Source: [Phialemoniopsis] sp. UDSM-2020
Lineage: Eukaryota; Ascomycota; Sordariomycetes; Thyridiales; Thyridiaceae
Direction of reading: 5' to 3'
Assembly (NCBI GenBank): GCA_018873225.1
Contig: JAEILZ010000007.1
Coordinates: 3,038,001 to 3,102,000, forward strand
DNA length: 64,000 bases
Part shown: positions 34,749 to 46,838 of the stretch, piece by piece
Layout of the letters: every line of letters starts with the position of its first letter
Numbering within the stretch: the first letter of the stretch is position 1
Notes under the pieces: generated by a model
Databases searched by the model: none
What the model was told of the DNA's origin: nothing
Seen by the model: the letters and a program-made list of their open reading frames with translations, nothing else
Made by a program: the position numbers and the translations under genes

Positions 34749-36250
34749 ATGCGCACCTCGCGCGTCTCCCGCGACACGTCCAAGTATTTTTCTACGTCTC
34801 CATCCACGACCACCTCCACATCTACGCCTCTCCGGCGCTCAACACGAACTTCCTCGCTCTCGCGCTTCGCCTACGCCGCCGACGGCCCCAAGGCCGAGGA
34901 GGAGGATGACAAGGAGAACGGCCTCGCGCCGGACATAGAGGACATCATACCCACCCCGTCGTCAACCCGCTCGCGCACACGCACGCCGACCGCAACGGCT
35001 GTGGCTACCGCAACGGTAGTATCACGGAGTAGTCTGAAGCGCAAACGCACTACAACCGCCACTACCACAACCGCACAAATCAAGACCGAGGTCCTCGAGG
35101 AGACGGCTTCCACAGGCACCGCACTGGCGGACATCCCCTCCCCCGCCAAACCCAAAAAGCAAGCCCGCAAACCGGCCCGGACAAAGACGGACCCGGCCAC
35201 GGGCCAGACGACCGTGTCCCCGCCCTCGGACTGGGAGGACATCTACGCATTAGTCAAGCACATGCGTTTCTCCCCCGGCGGCGCGGCCGCCAACGCCGCC
35301 GTCGACACCATGGGCTGCGAGCGCCTGGCCCTGCCCACGGCTACCGCAAAGGACAGGCGGTTCCACACGCTGATAGCGCTCATGCTCAGCTCGCAGACCA
35401 AGGACACCGTCAACGCCGTGGCCATGGCGCGCCTGCACACGGAGCTGCCGCCCTGCGCTCCCGGTAAGGCTGCCGGGTTGAACCTGGAGAATGTGCTGGC
35501 TGTGGACCCCGCCGTGCTGAACGAGTTGATTGGGAAGGTTGGGTTTCATAATAACAAGACCAAGTTCGTCCCATCCCTCTTCCCTCTCACATCATCACCA
35601 CTCCGCTGACTTTGTTGCTTAGGTACATCAAACAAGCAGCCCTGATCCTCCGCGACCAGTACGCGGGCGACATCCCCCGCACCATCGCGGGGCTGACCTC
35701 CCTGCCCGGCGTGGGCCCCAAGATGGCGCACCTGTGCATGTCGGCGCCCAACGGCTGGGACGACGTCCAGGGGATCGGCGTCGACGTGCACGTCCACCGC
35801 ATCACGAACCTGTGGGGCTGGCACACCACGCGCAACCCGGAAGAAACTCGTGCCGCTCTGCAGTCATGGCTGCCGCGAGAAAAATGGAGGGAGATCAACT
35901 CGCTGCTCGTCGGGCTCGGCCAGGCCGTGTGCTTGCCCGTTGGCAGGCGGTGCGGGGAGTGCGAGGTCGGGATGGCGGGCTTGTGCAGGGCGGCGGACAG
36001 GAAGAAGGTCGGCGAGGGGAGGAGGAGGAGGGAGGAGGAGGGGTTGGCGTACGGGTTGGATGTGTTGGGGAAGAAGGAAGAGGAGGGTGTGGTGAAGAAG
36101 GGGGAGAATGAAAGTGGTGATGGTGTTGAAGGGGTAAAGAAGGAGGAGGAAGAGGGTGAGACGGAGGTGGATGTCGTCAAGAAGGAAGAGGAGGAAGGCG
36201 ATGAGCAGGGAGAATTGCACGGAGGGCGACGCAAGAGACCTGCGAGGTGA
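34749..36250 (+). CDS. ntg1: Endonuclease III homolog (bifunctional DNA glycosylase/AP lyase)
   Basis: Base-excision repair enzyme that removes oxidised pyrimidines and nicks the abasic site. Exons 34749-35563 and 35623-36250 give 480 residues; the intron donor is the uncommon GTTCGT, fixed by the join NNKTK-YIKQAA. Residues 1-165 are a Thr/Ser/Arg-rich, basic tail with candidate nuclear or mitochondrial targeting. The HhH-GPD core is residues 175-400: [12 protein letters not shown], the helix-hairpin-helix LPGVGPKMA with catalytic Lys305, and [10 protein letters not shown] with Asp326. The iron-sulfur cluster loop is [19 protein letters not shown], spacing C-x6-C-x2-C-x7-C; the last gap is two residues longer than the usual five. 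The last 75 residues are a Glu/Lys-rich charged tail. Yeast has Ntg1 and Ntg2; only one gene is seen here. Confidence 0.95.
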
Positions 36251-37111
36251 TCATGGTCCCTTCGTAGGGGGGTTTTCCGCAATGTTTGAAGTTATTATTA
36301 TACGATACCATATTGCCAGTGTCACATGTCAACATCAATCTAAGAAGATATTCAGGTCCCTCGTGGCGGCCAGTGCAGCAATTACAACACATGTTCAATC
36401 ATCAAATCACTTGCTACGCTTCACAAAGGGCATACATATTTACTAATCAAACGTCGTGTACCATAGGTATGTTCATCAATTTATTTGTAATCAATCGAGG
36501 CAGGCTTGCTACGCTTGAAGATAGAGAGCAGAGAAGCCCACTTCGAGATGTTGATCGCACACCGAGCTACAAGCCCGGGCCGAGACAAACACTCTCAACA
36601 AAGCCGGTGTGTACCAAGACAAGCCTTCTATGGTGAAAGGCGGCAATGCCGCCGCGGCTCATTATCGCAAGAGACCAAAACATTTGTAAAAATAACGGTG
36701 TAAATTCCTCTCCGAGGAGAGCATCAAATCCCCCATCCTTGAACGCCTTGCGAAAAAGAAGAAGCTGCTAAATTACATCGGGGGGCCGGAAATCAAACAG
36801 CCCGGACCTATTCCGAATCGCCTCGTGAATGATATGCATGCACACACTCTCGAAATCAAGTGTGGCTCTGGAAATTAAAGACGGTTTGCTCGATGGGGCG
36901 GGAGAATCGACTCAAGAGGGACATCTAAACGGCAATCGCGTTCGGTATCTCGCTCATTCGACTCGTCGCCATCGGCAGCTGCGTCACGCAGCCCGTCGGG
37001 GCCTCGGTGCGCTCATTAAAGGCTGCGGGCCGGGTATCGCGACGGTTTCGGCGCTGGCGGTGGCGGCGTTGCCGTTGCAGGCGCCGCCGTCGCTGGGACG
37101 GTCGGTCTTGC
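36251..37111. other. Convergent intergenic region
   Basis: 3' flanks of the endonuclease III and AN1 genes, about 860 bp. No gene is supported. Confidence 0.5.
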
Positions 37112-37446
37112 TTAGACCCCCCTGATGACGTGGGTCCGCTCGGCTTGCAGCTGCGCTGCGTTCTGCTCGTGGGCCTCCTTCTTGCACTGTGCATAGCGGA
37201 AGTCAGATTAGCCAACGTTCCTTCGCCTTCAAGTACATCTTCGTCGCCCGAGAGCTCGCCGGTAAGTCCGACGAGCCACCAGGGAACATCGGGAATACGT
37301 ACGTCTTCAAGACCGGAGCACTTGTGGTCCTCTAGTAGGCGGTGCTTGCCGCAGAAGCGCTGGTTGCAAAAGGCGCAGTCGCCCACGATCCTCTGCGCAG
37401 CGTCCCTGCAGTCCTTGAAGTTGCACTTGATCTTCTTGGGAGCCAT
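37112..37446 (-). CDS. Small AN1-type zinc finger protein
   Basis: Exons 37446-37303 and 37186-37112 give 72 residues. The first exon is a complete AN1 finger: CNFKDC near the N-terminus, then CAFCNQRFCGKHRLLEDHKC, which fits C-x2-C-x4-C-x2-H-x5-H-x-C exactly. Exon 2 adds a short charged helix (KKEAHEQNAAQLQAERT). The intron donor GTACGT and the acceptor CACAG keep phase. AN1 proteins such as yeast Cuz1 and Tmc1 link to Cdc48, the proteasome and metal stress; this protein is shorter, and a similar adaptor role is only inferred. It stands alone between a repair gene and a 3.9-kb intergenic region. Confidence 0.88.
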
Positions 37447-40400
37447 GGTGTTGTGTGTTTGTGTGGCGGGTGGTGCAAAGAGTCAGGGTTCTGGCGTGAC
37501 GTAGGCTCGCTGGCTGCCTCGGCTTATCTAGGCTGACTGGCGGGTGGATGCGAGGCCGTAAACGGACGTAGTGGAGATTCTGGGGGAGACCAGAAGCCAG
37601 ATAGGTTTGAAGGGGAAAACGTATGTTGGAAAACGTGAAAAAGTGAAGGATGTTCGTAGGTCGATCAAGAGAAAGAGGAAAAGAGGGAGGGAAGGGTGAG
37701 AAAGGGGACCGGCGGTTCTTATTAAGAGGACAATGACCGAGACGGATGGGTAGTGTTGGGACCAGGAGCGAGACTCACGTGGAGAACGGTGACTGGGTTG
37801 GCTTGAGGGCGGCGACCGGCGAGGGAGTGGAGGGTGTGCAGGCAGTGAGTGACAGAGCAGCGTCAAGAGGCTACCGACTTGCACTAGTGAGCGGCGGAAG
37901 CTGGTGGAAATGGGGAGTGGCCCGGCTGATAAAGGTGACTGACAAGGTGAGTGAGTGAATACGTGGAGCGAATGAGGCGAGATGAGTAATGTACTAACGG
38001 CTTTCGCCAGGCCGTTCAGTCGTTCGTTGCGGAGCATGGCCTCCACCAAAGGCGACGACCCTGGAACACACTGGACACAGTGAATAAATGGGACAAGGCT
38101 CCGCTCTCGGGGCGTGGATTGCCGAACATACTGGCGGAGCAGAAGGGGTGAGATAAAGAAAAGGCAGGGTACGGGGGGATCCTGCAGGGCAAGGCAAAGC
38201 AAGGCAAGGCAAGGCAAACGGGGCTACCGATTCGGGCAAGGGAGTGTGAGTTGATGGAGACGACACTTGTCGAGCTAAAATGACGGGCGGAGATCTTTGA
38301 CGATAATGAATGATGGGGGGAGCATGAGTGGGGGATGGAATGGACAAGCCAGCTGGCGAACAGCAATACTTGTTCGTACATATCAAAGAGCCACAAGTCG
38401 TGCATTCTCCTGTAAGCAGTTCAGGTTGACAAAAAGCATAATAAGCAAGCCCAAGTCGCCTCAACGGGATGAGACATGCAGAGTGCATGTATGGATGCAG
38501 ATATCTGCATGCTCTTTATGGGGGACACGACAGATCAACCTCGCATGCGCTGGCTGGTCATGTATGGAGTATGTGAGCGACGACAATTCCGCTCATGACT
38601 GCCCAAGTCTGGCCAGTTGCAGAACTTAGCAGTCTTGATTCGTGGCGTGCTCTTGGACAAGTCTGAAGCAGAAGCCAGAGAAAGCCAGACTAGACCAGCA
38701 GGGAGCGGCTGGAGTGGTGAATGCAGGGTCTGTGGGTTTGCGCTTCGGTGGAGGAAGCCGGGGGTGGGTGCATGGGTGGCATCGCATCGCATCCATCGCC
38801 TTGCAGGTCTGGTGGCCGGCTTGCCAGAGAGGCTGCAGGGTGTGTGTGTCTGGTGTCTTGGTTGTCAAAAGACGGAGGGAATTTAAAAAGCTGCCGATAG
38901 CCCAATTGACACGGTAGCCGCCGCCGCCGTTGTTGCTGGCCTGGGCCTGGACCCGGGGATGAGGACGAAGGATGAGGAAGAGGGTGCCAGCTTTAGGCAC
39001 TACTCTGCATGCATCTGCCTTGACTACCGGCACGCCCATGCTCGGTATGGATCTCTGCTAGCTGCTAGATGCAGTCAATCGTCCATTCTTCCATTCCGGG
39101 ACCCGGTCCAGCCTCCAGCTTGATCGATCCAAAACACTCACGGATCACCTTCTGGTCCTCCGGTGTCTGGGAAGCTGCCGCCGCGGGCTCGAGTGCCAAA
39201 GTGCTCGCGTCCAGGCTGGCCCGCTTGCCCGCCTCTCCTGCTTAGCGCTGGCTAGCTCGGCTGGGATCCCCCCGGACGGGTCGGTCGTGTGACTTAACCG
39301 CAGTGGGCAAAGCGGATCGTCATTTCAACAGCGAGTGACTGACCACAAGCCAGCCTCTGCCGACGCCGCCGTTCTCTCTGTTTGCGTTGGGTGTGTGTTC
39401 CTGCTTGTCGTTCTTGTCTCGGACGGGACCTCACCTCATCAGTCACTGCATCTGTCGCACCAGGACCCGGGCGCAAGTAATCCTTTGGGTCCCGTATTCC
39501 GTAAGCCGTGAAGAACATTTTTTCAATCAGAGAAACATCTGCCGTTTGCTGCACCCGACCTGCAAGCTTGCGCTGTCGTCCTTGGGGCACTCATTCCTCT
39601 GATTTTGCGGACCCTGCACGAACACGACGTCGTGTTCCACACCACTGGCCACCAACAGAGTCAGACCAAGAGAGGATCTGCTTCGTACCTAGTGGCCGTC
39701 GGCGGCGCGGCGGAGCAGCCCATGCCATCATCATTTTTCTCCAAAGCAAAAACCATGACGGCTACCCCGGGCCTGGTAGGAGCCGCCCGGTTGATTGATT
39801 CAGGACATTGGATGCGGGCCACCCAGTGGTTTTACGGGGTTCTTGCCGTGATGAGCCAGCCAGCCAGAAAATGTGATGATCACCTCTTCTTTTGCCAATA
39901 GGTAAGCGCACCACTGTAACGGGTAATAGGAGCACGACGTAAAAGGCTCGAGTCGGAACCCGTCCGTTCCAACGTCATTCTTACCAACGTCTGTGGCGGC
40001 ACCGTTTTGGGGCTCGTATGAAGGCGTTCTTTGCAAGCGTTGTCTCGTACCGAGTCGCAGGAGCCTCAATATATTGGCCAATGGTCTTGAAGTGAAGCGG
40101 CTGGTTCAAATATGTGGTCTGGCCCGGGACGGGTAGATCGTACTTGGTAGAGTGTAGGACAGCACTCTGCAACACAAGGCAGGCACACCCGTGTTGAACA
40201 CCAAAGGTTTGGTTTGTTCTCGGCCGGTGCAGTGTTTGTCTGAACCGCGGGCTTTCCTTACTTGGTGAGCACCGAATTGTCAATTTCACTGGGTTGGGTG
40301 CCTGCCTCGAACCAGCAGACTGCATGCAACGCCCTCATAAATAACTAATAATAATTGAATAATAAACATCAGTACGATAGATCCAATTCTAAGAAGTCTA

Positions 40401-41336
40401 TTGAGATATGGCCATGTCGTTGCCTTGTATTTCTTCCTTTTTTGATGTGATATTAGGAAAGGGTATTCGGGACATAATCACATTAATTTTGAGCTGTGCC
40501 TTGCGAGAGAATTCCCTTGATACTGGTAGAGGTTTCTTTCCTATCCCTCCCTTCGCTTCTTTCTCTGTTTATCCTCTCTCTTTCATCCTCGTTTATGTAA
40601 TCCGTCTGAGTAGGTTGCTCTCCGGTTTTACTTGACCATGCATTCTCAACTGCAGAACAGCAACAACAAAGTAATGTTGGGGGACATACGCATACGATGG
40701 AGGATAAAAAGGGCATACTCCTCTGTTTTATAATGATTTTCTATGTTCTTGCTTACTCTTCTCTCTCCTTTCTGTTTTCTATTCTATGTTCCTTTTCTAT
40801 TTCCGCTTCTCTTCGTTTTATTCCGTTAACTTTGTGTCTCTCCCTCCATCTTTGAAGACAATAAGAGGCGAGACTTTTTGTTGCAGAAAGTGAATACCGC
40901 GAGAGAACATCTTTCACCCTCATAAAGAGATTGCTATAGGTGAAACCGTGTTGCAGCTATCATCTACAATACCCATGCCTCTTCGTGTCTGAAGACAGAT
41001 TAATTGTGTTGAAGGACAGCACCTCCGAAGCAGACTAAAGAAAAGCTGCAGCGCGAAATGTTCAGCTCGACGGATCGACATTGTAGTTGAACTCTTAAAA
41101 CCTAATTTGCGAGAATAGTCTAGGGTCAGGAGCAACGATTCCATATAGAACATACACATCTACGGCTGCTTTTAACGGGGCTCAGTGATGCTGATTTTGG
41201 CATTATTTCATTTCAAAGCGGGGAATATAGAGATCCCTTGGGATAGTAATACAAGCCCGACCCCGATCTCTCGGATCTTGCGGGCACTTTTGCTTAAACA
41301 TACACACACGTACAACCCCATCCACTACCCTCCGCT
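37447..41336. other. 3.9-kb intergenic region, no gene recognised
   Basis: The longest gap in the window. Neither strand shows an open frame with good start, codon use and splice partners. It contains a (GGCAA)n run at 38188-38218 and an AT-rich, pyrimidine-rich stretch at 40400-40900. The left part is promoter for the AN1 gene and the right part is 3' flank of phb1; non-coding transcripts are possible but not shown. Confidence 0.4.
38188..38218. repeat. (GGCAA)n minisatellite-like run
   Basis: Six imperfect tandem GGCAA units; the second carries one A for G change. Confidence 0.7.
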
Positions 41337-42233
41337 TCATGCCCGGCCCGCGTTGAGCAGGATGTTGGTGCCCTGCTTGCCGCCGGGCAGGTAGGCGACG
41401 TTGGGGTTCGAGGCAAGCGTCTGCGCAATCTCCCTGCTGGCCTCGATCTTGCGGATCTGCACGAGGCCGTCGCCGCTCTTCTGGATGGCGCGGCTGATGG
41501 TGTCTGCACTCTCGGCCTCGCCCTCGGCGCGGATGACGTTGGCCTGGCGCTCCTGCTCGGCCTTCTCGACGATGAAGCGCGCGCGCTCGGCGTCCTGCTG
41601 GGCGATCTGCTTCTGCTCGACGGCCTTGGTGAACTCCTTGCCGAAGGTCATGTGCGTGATGGACACGTCCTCGAGGTTGATGTTGAACTCCTTGGCGCGC
41701 TTCATGAGGTCGGTGCGGATGCGGTTCGAGACGGCCTCGCGCTGCGTGATGAGCTCGGCGGCGTCGAACTGGGCGACGATGGCCTTGAGCACCTCGTTGC
41801 CGATGGAGGGCAGGACGCGCTCGTCGTAGTCTTGGCCGAGGTTCTGTGAAAGAACGTAGAGTCAGCAAGATTTCGTTGATTCAGTGCAATGTTCATAGAC
41901 TTGGTCTCATACCTGGTAGATCTTGGGTAGAGCCTGCACCTCTGGCCGGTGTAGTACTCTCAGCGTCAAGCTGACCATCTGCAGATCCTTGCTGCCCGTC
42001 GTCGTGGCGATGTTGCGCGGCTTCGTCCGTACGTCAAAGATGATGCTCTTTTGCAGCCAGGGGACGAGGAAGTGGGTGCCCTCGTTGATGACCTGCTCCT
42101 TGACTCCGCTCAACCTGTCGAAGATGACGGCCCTCGTGCCACCCTTGACATCGTAGATGGACGCCTGCAGCAGACCGACGCCGATGGCGGCAGGGACCGC
42201 CGCCCTGTAGATGAAGCCCATCGCACTCGCCAT
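41337..42233 (-). CDS. phb1: Prohibitin 1
   Basis: Subunit of the ring-shaped prohibitin complex of the mitochondrial inner membrane, which stabilises newly made respiratory subunits and partners the m-AAA protease. Exons 42233-41913 and 41843-41337 give 275 residues, the usual family length. N-terminal hydrophobic anchor at residues 7-27 ([16 protein letters not shown]). The PHB/SPFH domain includes [43 protein letters not shown] and [20 protein letters not shown]-terminal coiled coil follows ([20 protein letters not shown]), ending [11 protein letters not shown]. An in-frame ATG 39 codons upstream would mask the membrane anchor and is rejected. It shares its promoter region with qcr8. Confidence 0.96.
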
Positions 42234-42635
42234 CTTGTCTTCGTGTGTGTGAGAAATCCCTCGGGGAGTGTGTGCGGACAAGATGTGGTGCTGTCGAGAG
42301 AGATACCTAGCTTCCCGGGCTTCCGTTCCAGTAGATGGAAGTTCTCCCAAAAGCTAAAGCTCACCTCACCACATGTGGAGTGGTCACCGATTTCGATGGC
42401 CCGTGCGCTGGTTCTTTCCTTCGCAGTGTCGGAACGGTGGAATATTTCGGCTGCAATTGGAACCAGACTGGAGCCAAAGCTCGTTTTTACGCTAATCCTG
42501 ATTGGCCCAAATTTTCGGGATTCGCCCATCGACTGCTTTCGACGCTTCGCCTTGCAAACCTGCCTCTCCGTCACCAATTCCTCCTCCCCCAAGTCGCAAT
42601 TGATCCCCTCCACGTTCATTGCATCACTTGTCAAG
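42234..42635. promoter_or_regulatory. Shared divergent promoter of phb1 and qcr8
   Basis: 402 bp between the two start codons, both for mitochondrial inner-membrane proteins. It contains a GATTGGC (CCAAT) box at about 42499-42505; HAP-complex control of respiratory genes through CCAAT is known in fungi and inferred here. Confidence 0.5.
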
Positions 42636-43367
42636 ATGAGGCCTACTCAGATCATGCGCAGCGGTGGCGGTGGCGGCCCGCTCGGAAAGTACAACAAGTG
42701 AGTCAGCTCTCCCCTACCGGGTGCCCTCGGCATGCGCTTTTTCTCGGGGTGGTGAGAGCTCTGGTTCTCTCAGACCCGAGGCAGGCCAGCATGTAGCGCC
42801 GCAACACATTGCAACATGTTTTCTGACTGCTTCCAAACAGGTTCATTGGTGACTGGGGCAACTTCGGTGAGTGACAGACCGCATCTTCCACAAATGACCG
42901 CAACTGCCGACCCGAGGACGACCCGAGCAACACGCGCGAGCGAGACGGGAATCGAGACCGACCTCAACGAGCCCATATCCCCTCATAGCAGCCGAATTCG
43001 ACGTCTTCAAAACACGCATTCACGACGATACAGTGACTAACGCGATATGCATACAGGTGGCCTTCCCCAGCGCGGCATCATCCACTACGGCATCAGCCCC
43101 AACCGCTCCAACCCCTTCGCCGGCGCCGCCCACGACGCCGTCTTCAACACCTGGAGGCGATTCAGCAAGCAGGTCTTCTACTGGGCTCCCCCTCTGCTGG
43201 CCAGCTACTACATCATGCAGTGGGCTACCGAGCGGTATGTGATAGCCCTGGTTCTCCCGCACAGGGACGTGTATCTAGTGCAATGGGCATGAGACTGACT
43301 CTCTTTTAGGAACGAGTACCTGAACTCCAAGGCCGGCCGTGCCGAGTTCGCCGACTCGGAGGAGTAA
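42636..43367 (+). CDS. qcr8: Ubiquinol-cytochrome c reductase subunit 8 (Qcr8)
   Basis: Small single-pass subunit of respiratory complex III, near the quinone site. Exons 42636-42697, 42841-42866, 43057-43234 and 43310-43367 give 107 residues; the second exon is only 26 nt. Family signatures: KYNKFIGDWGNFGGLPQRGI, YGISPNRSNPFAGAAHDAVF, NTWRRFSKQVFYWAPP, a membrane segment with LLASYYIMQW, and NEYLNSKAGRAEF near the end, matching yeast Qcr8 region by region. Phase is kept at all three junctions. There is no cleavable presequence, as expected for this subunit. Confidence 0.96.
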
Positions 43368-44521
43368 GATGGGCGTTTCGATATTGATGGAGGCTTGTCA
43401 GGGGATGTTTGACTGCGGAGGGCAGACTGTCCCGGTATACCAAAACTTGTACATCACTACCTAGACGAGAGACGCAATTGGATGTTGATAGAATCCATCG
43501 GCTTTGAACAGTTAACATTCGTTGAATGTGTCTTACCCTTTGCTAACCCACTCTACTGGCCAACAAGTTATCTTTACGGTCCTCGTGCAGCTGGCAACCT
43601 TGTGCACGGCAGTATTATCGGATCTTTGACAACAGTGTTCAATTAGAAGAACCCTACGAAGCCACCAGTACAAGAGAAAGGATCTTGAAGTACCTGCTAT
43701 GTGTCAAAGAGAGACAGTCTCGGAATGATTGAGCAAGTCGCTGACTTTGGTCCGGCGGTGGCTGATACCTGCTTCAAAAGTCATGGTCGAAGATGAGGGC
43801 GATGAGCTCAATCTCCGAATATTAGTCAAATTCAACGATTCTCCGTCTGTAGCGTATTCGATCTTGTGTCGTTAGGTCATCATGGGCGACTTTATCCATG
43901 TTCTTGCTCAGGCTGTGTTGGCTCTTGATAATGAGACTAGGAGCCATACTGTTCAACACCACCCAACACCACCATCGTAAGCAGTTTACTCATACTGAGT
44001 CCCAGCTCCAGAGTATATTATAATTGAATCATACAAATCGAATAATACTGACATGATGGATTCCTCCCTGCGTATTGAGAGGTCAAGCTCACATCTTCAC
44101 CATCACGGAGTCCACGTGACCTTTACTGATAACGACCCTTGTGCTGGGGACTCGATTAGCGCACGGGCCACCCCAAGCTCGAGAAAAAAAATTGTAGGCG
44201 AAGGAAAGTCTTGTAAATGGGCTGCCGACGAGAGTGTCTATCGTGGATTGGAATTATTCGATCCAGCTCTGTCTACTGACAAATTCACCGCCAAAAGCAG
44301 AAAACTTGCAACGTGAAACCTGAAAGGTCTCTCTTGCTTGTTCTCAGACTCACCGCATAATACATTGCGGAGTCAACATATCATCACCTCGCACAATTCT
44401 TTCTCGAGTGCCAACACCTCGTGCAGGAAATCGAGCCTTTCTCGAAAGATTCTAGGAGGGACATCAGCCGCCAATTGACCGATACCACCCTTTTCAAACC
44501 GCCCTCACACCTTCAATCACA
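43368..44521. other. Intergenic between qcr8 and nhp2
   Basis: About 1.15 kb. No gene is supported. Confidence 0.5.
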
Positions 44522-45353
44522 ATGGCATCCAGCAAGACGAAGCGGGACGTCACCGACGTCGCCAAGGCCGAGAAGAAGGAGAAGCGCCGCAGCGAGTCGG
44601 ACGGCATTCACAAGTCCAAGAAGGACAAGAAGGACAAGAAGTCGAAGAAGGACAAGCTCGTCCAGGCGCTCGACGAGCACCTGCAAGCCTCGGCCGCCGC
44701 CAACGACGACGAGGACGAGGACATGAAGGGAGCCGCCGACGATAGCGACGTCGAGGAGGAGGCTGCCGCCGGTGGTGTCATCAAGGGTGCCATGGTCGAC
44801 TTTGCGCTGCCGCTTGCGTCGGACAAGCACCAGAAGAAGATCTACAAGGCCGTCAAGAAGGGTACGTCTTTGACATGACATGCTTCCCACCATTGAACCC
44901 CCTCGTCATCTCAAGCATTAGACAGGATGAAATAGCTAACACTTCCGCTCCACCACAGCCGCCAAGTCCCACGCCCTCCTCCGCGGCGTAAAGGAGGTCA
45001 ACAAGGCCCTGCGCAAGTCCCCCGCCAAGACCCCGGCCACGGCGCACTCGGTGCCGGGCATCGTCATCGTCGCGGGCGACATCAGCCCCGCCGAGGTCGT
45101 CATGCACCTGCCCGTCGCCTGCGAGGAGGTCAACGCCCCCTACATCTTCATCACGTCGCGCGCCGAGCTCGGCGCCGCCGCCAAGACCAAGAGGCCTACC
45201 TCGGTCGTCATGCTGCTGCCCGAGGGCCGCAAGGGCGGCAAGAAGGCTGCCGAGGCGGACAAGGAGGACGCCGGCGAGTACGCCGAGGCGTACGCCGAGC
45301 TGGTCAAGCTTGTGCAGAAGGAGTTTGCCAAGCAGATGAAGGGCCGGATCTAA
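44522..45353 (+). CDS. nhp2: H/ACA ribonucleoprotein subunit Nhp2
   Basis: L7Ae-family protein of H/ACA snoRNPs, needed for rRNA pseudouridylation and processing in the nucleolus. Exons 44522-44861 and 44959-45353 give 244 residues. Residues 1-100 are a Lys- and acid-rich extension (KKDKKDKKSKKDK, then NDDEDEDMKG), longer than yeast Nhp2. The L7Ae domain is residues 105-240: KAAKSHALLRGVKEVNKALR, IVIVAGDISPAEVVMHLPVA, CEEVNAPYIFITSRAELG, then TSVVMLLPEG. The L7Ae/Nhp2/Snu13 family is easily separated from L30 by the RGVKEVNKAL helix and VAGDISP. Strong third-position C/G bias fits a highly expressed ribosome-biogenesis gene. Confidence 0.95.
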
Positions 45354-46053
45354 AAGATTCGAGGCAGAAGATGGGGTGACGTGGGAGGTTTTTGCATGAT
45401 GACAAGGAGGAGAGTGCTGGATAGGAGTTCCTTTTGGGCTCTGGTGGAAGGGGGAAGAGTGATGCAGATGGGGGCGCGGAGAATACTCTTTCAGAGATAC
45501 CTCTTGTCAAGGGCTGTGTGGCCTCGGGAGTTTTTGCAACTCATTTGATGACTTATAGGCGTTATAGGCGGCTTTCGTACATAGGTTTGGGGCTTTGCAC
45601 CTAGATCATGGGAACAGGGGGCATCCAAAATGAAACTATTGCATAAGAATGAGGACTTCTCTCTGCAATGACTGCAGTGGCATTGCATGTTCACCAAAGG
45701 TAACCGGGGTTGAGACTGCTTGAGCCCATCGACCTCATGTCACAACGGCTTATAAGTGTAAAAGGTCACATGCATTTCACAGTCAACAATACGAGAGCAA
45801 TCTTTGTCAAGCAGTATGATTCTCGACTATCATGTTCCGACCTCTACAGGCCGTCCTAAAGTACAAGCAAAGGAAATCATCGAGTGACGACTTGTCTCCC
45901 TATACGGATATCCTCCACAAAAGAGTTTCTTCCTCCATTTCTCTCATCCTGGTATCAACAACCACTTCCCACAATTAAGCTTTCCCTTCCGGTCCATCCC
46001 GTTTCAAAGAGAAAAAGACACACGGTCAGGATAAGCAGCGACCCAAAGATCAT
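45354..46053. other. Convergent intergenic region
   Basis: 3' flanks of nhp2 and the small membrane protein gene. Nothing recognised. Confidence 0.5.
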
Positions 46054-46838
46054 TTAGTCAAAGGGGTTGGTGCGGGTGCCCCACCAGGTCAGGAAGGTGG
46101 CGAGGCCGACCGTCTCGAGCAGCTTGGCGACGACCGAGACGCCGACCGTCTCGGCGGGCCGCTTCTCGACGAGGATCTCGTTGATGTAGCCCGGGGCAGA
46201 GGTGGCGGCGAAGATGAGCGCGCCGAGGTAGGCGGCGCCCTTGTACGACAGGGTGCCGGTGGCGTTGATCAGGGCGCCGACACCGTACGACTGCAGAGCC
46301 GAGCCGACGAGCGAGGTGCCCCAGGCGACGGCGGCGCCGGTGGCCTGCCGCGAGTGCAGGAACTCCTCCTTGGTGTTGGCCTCCTTGGCGCGCTGGTAGG
46401 TGGCGCCGAAGATGGGGGAGAGGACTGGACGGGCAGTGTTAGTAGGTGTCTGAGGTGTGGTGCATAGCTTCTTGTCAAGAGAGGAGAGGAAGCTTACCGG
46501 CAAGCTCAGTGCCGTGGCAGAAGAGGGTGCCAAGGGCGATGGCCGAGGGCTTGACGGGAGGGAGGTCTGTGAGGTTTGGTGTTAGCTTTGCCGTCTGAAA
46601 ACAGTGAGAGAGAGCTGGACGGTGCTTCTCAGAGCTGCGCGCATGAGAAAAAGCTCATTCTGTGAAGGCGAGTTGGTGGGTTTGCTTGATGGACAAGCTC
46701 AAGCTGTGTCTTGTTCCCCTCACAACTCGCACCAGAAGCTTCCCATAGCCGAACAACCCGGTTCTCATGCGCCGACCAGCCAGGAATGTATCACCATCGC
46801 CAGTATCAGCGGGTTGAAGACTCACAGTGCAGAGACAT
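46054..46838 (-). CDS. Small multi-pass membrane protein, uncharacterised
   Basis: Exons 46838-46826, 46566-46498 and 46424-46054 give 150 residues. The first coding exon is only 13 nt (MSLH plus one base) and is joined by a 259-nt intron; phase and splice sites agree at both junctions, and intron 2 has a perfect TACTAAC branch. Three or four hydrophobic helices: AIALGTLFCHGTELAVLSPI, ATGAAVAWGTSLVGSALQSY, GAAYLGALIFAATSAPGYI and VVAKLLETVGLATFLTWWG. A charged loop (TYQRAKEANTKEEFLHSRQ) lies between helices 1 and 2. The pattern is familiar from unnamed fungal membrane proteins but I cannot name a function. The start exon is the least certain part. Confidence 0.8.

Noticed and set aside
37528..38217. 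229-codon open frame on the minus strand
   Set aside because: Low-complexity Leu/Ser/Pro/Phe translation of promoter sequence; no start context or domain.
40290..40330. TTCGAGGC-like box on the minus strand suggesting a tRNA B box
   Set aside because: No matching A box, acceptor stem or cloverleaf.
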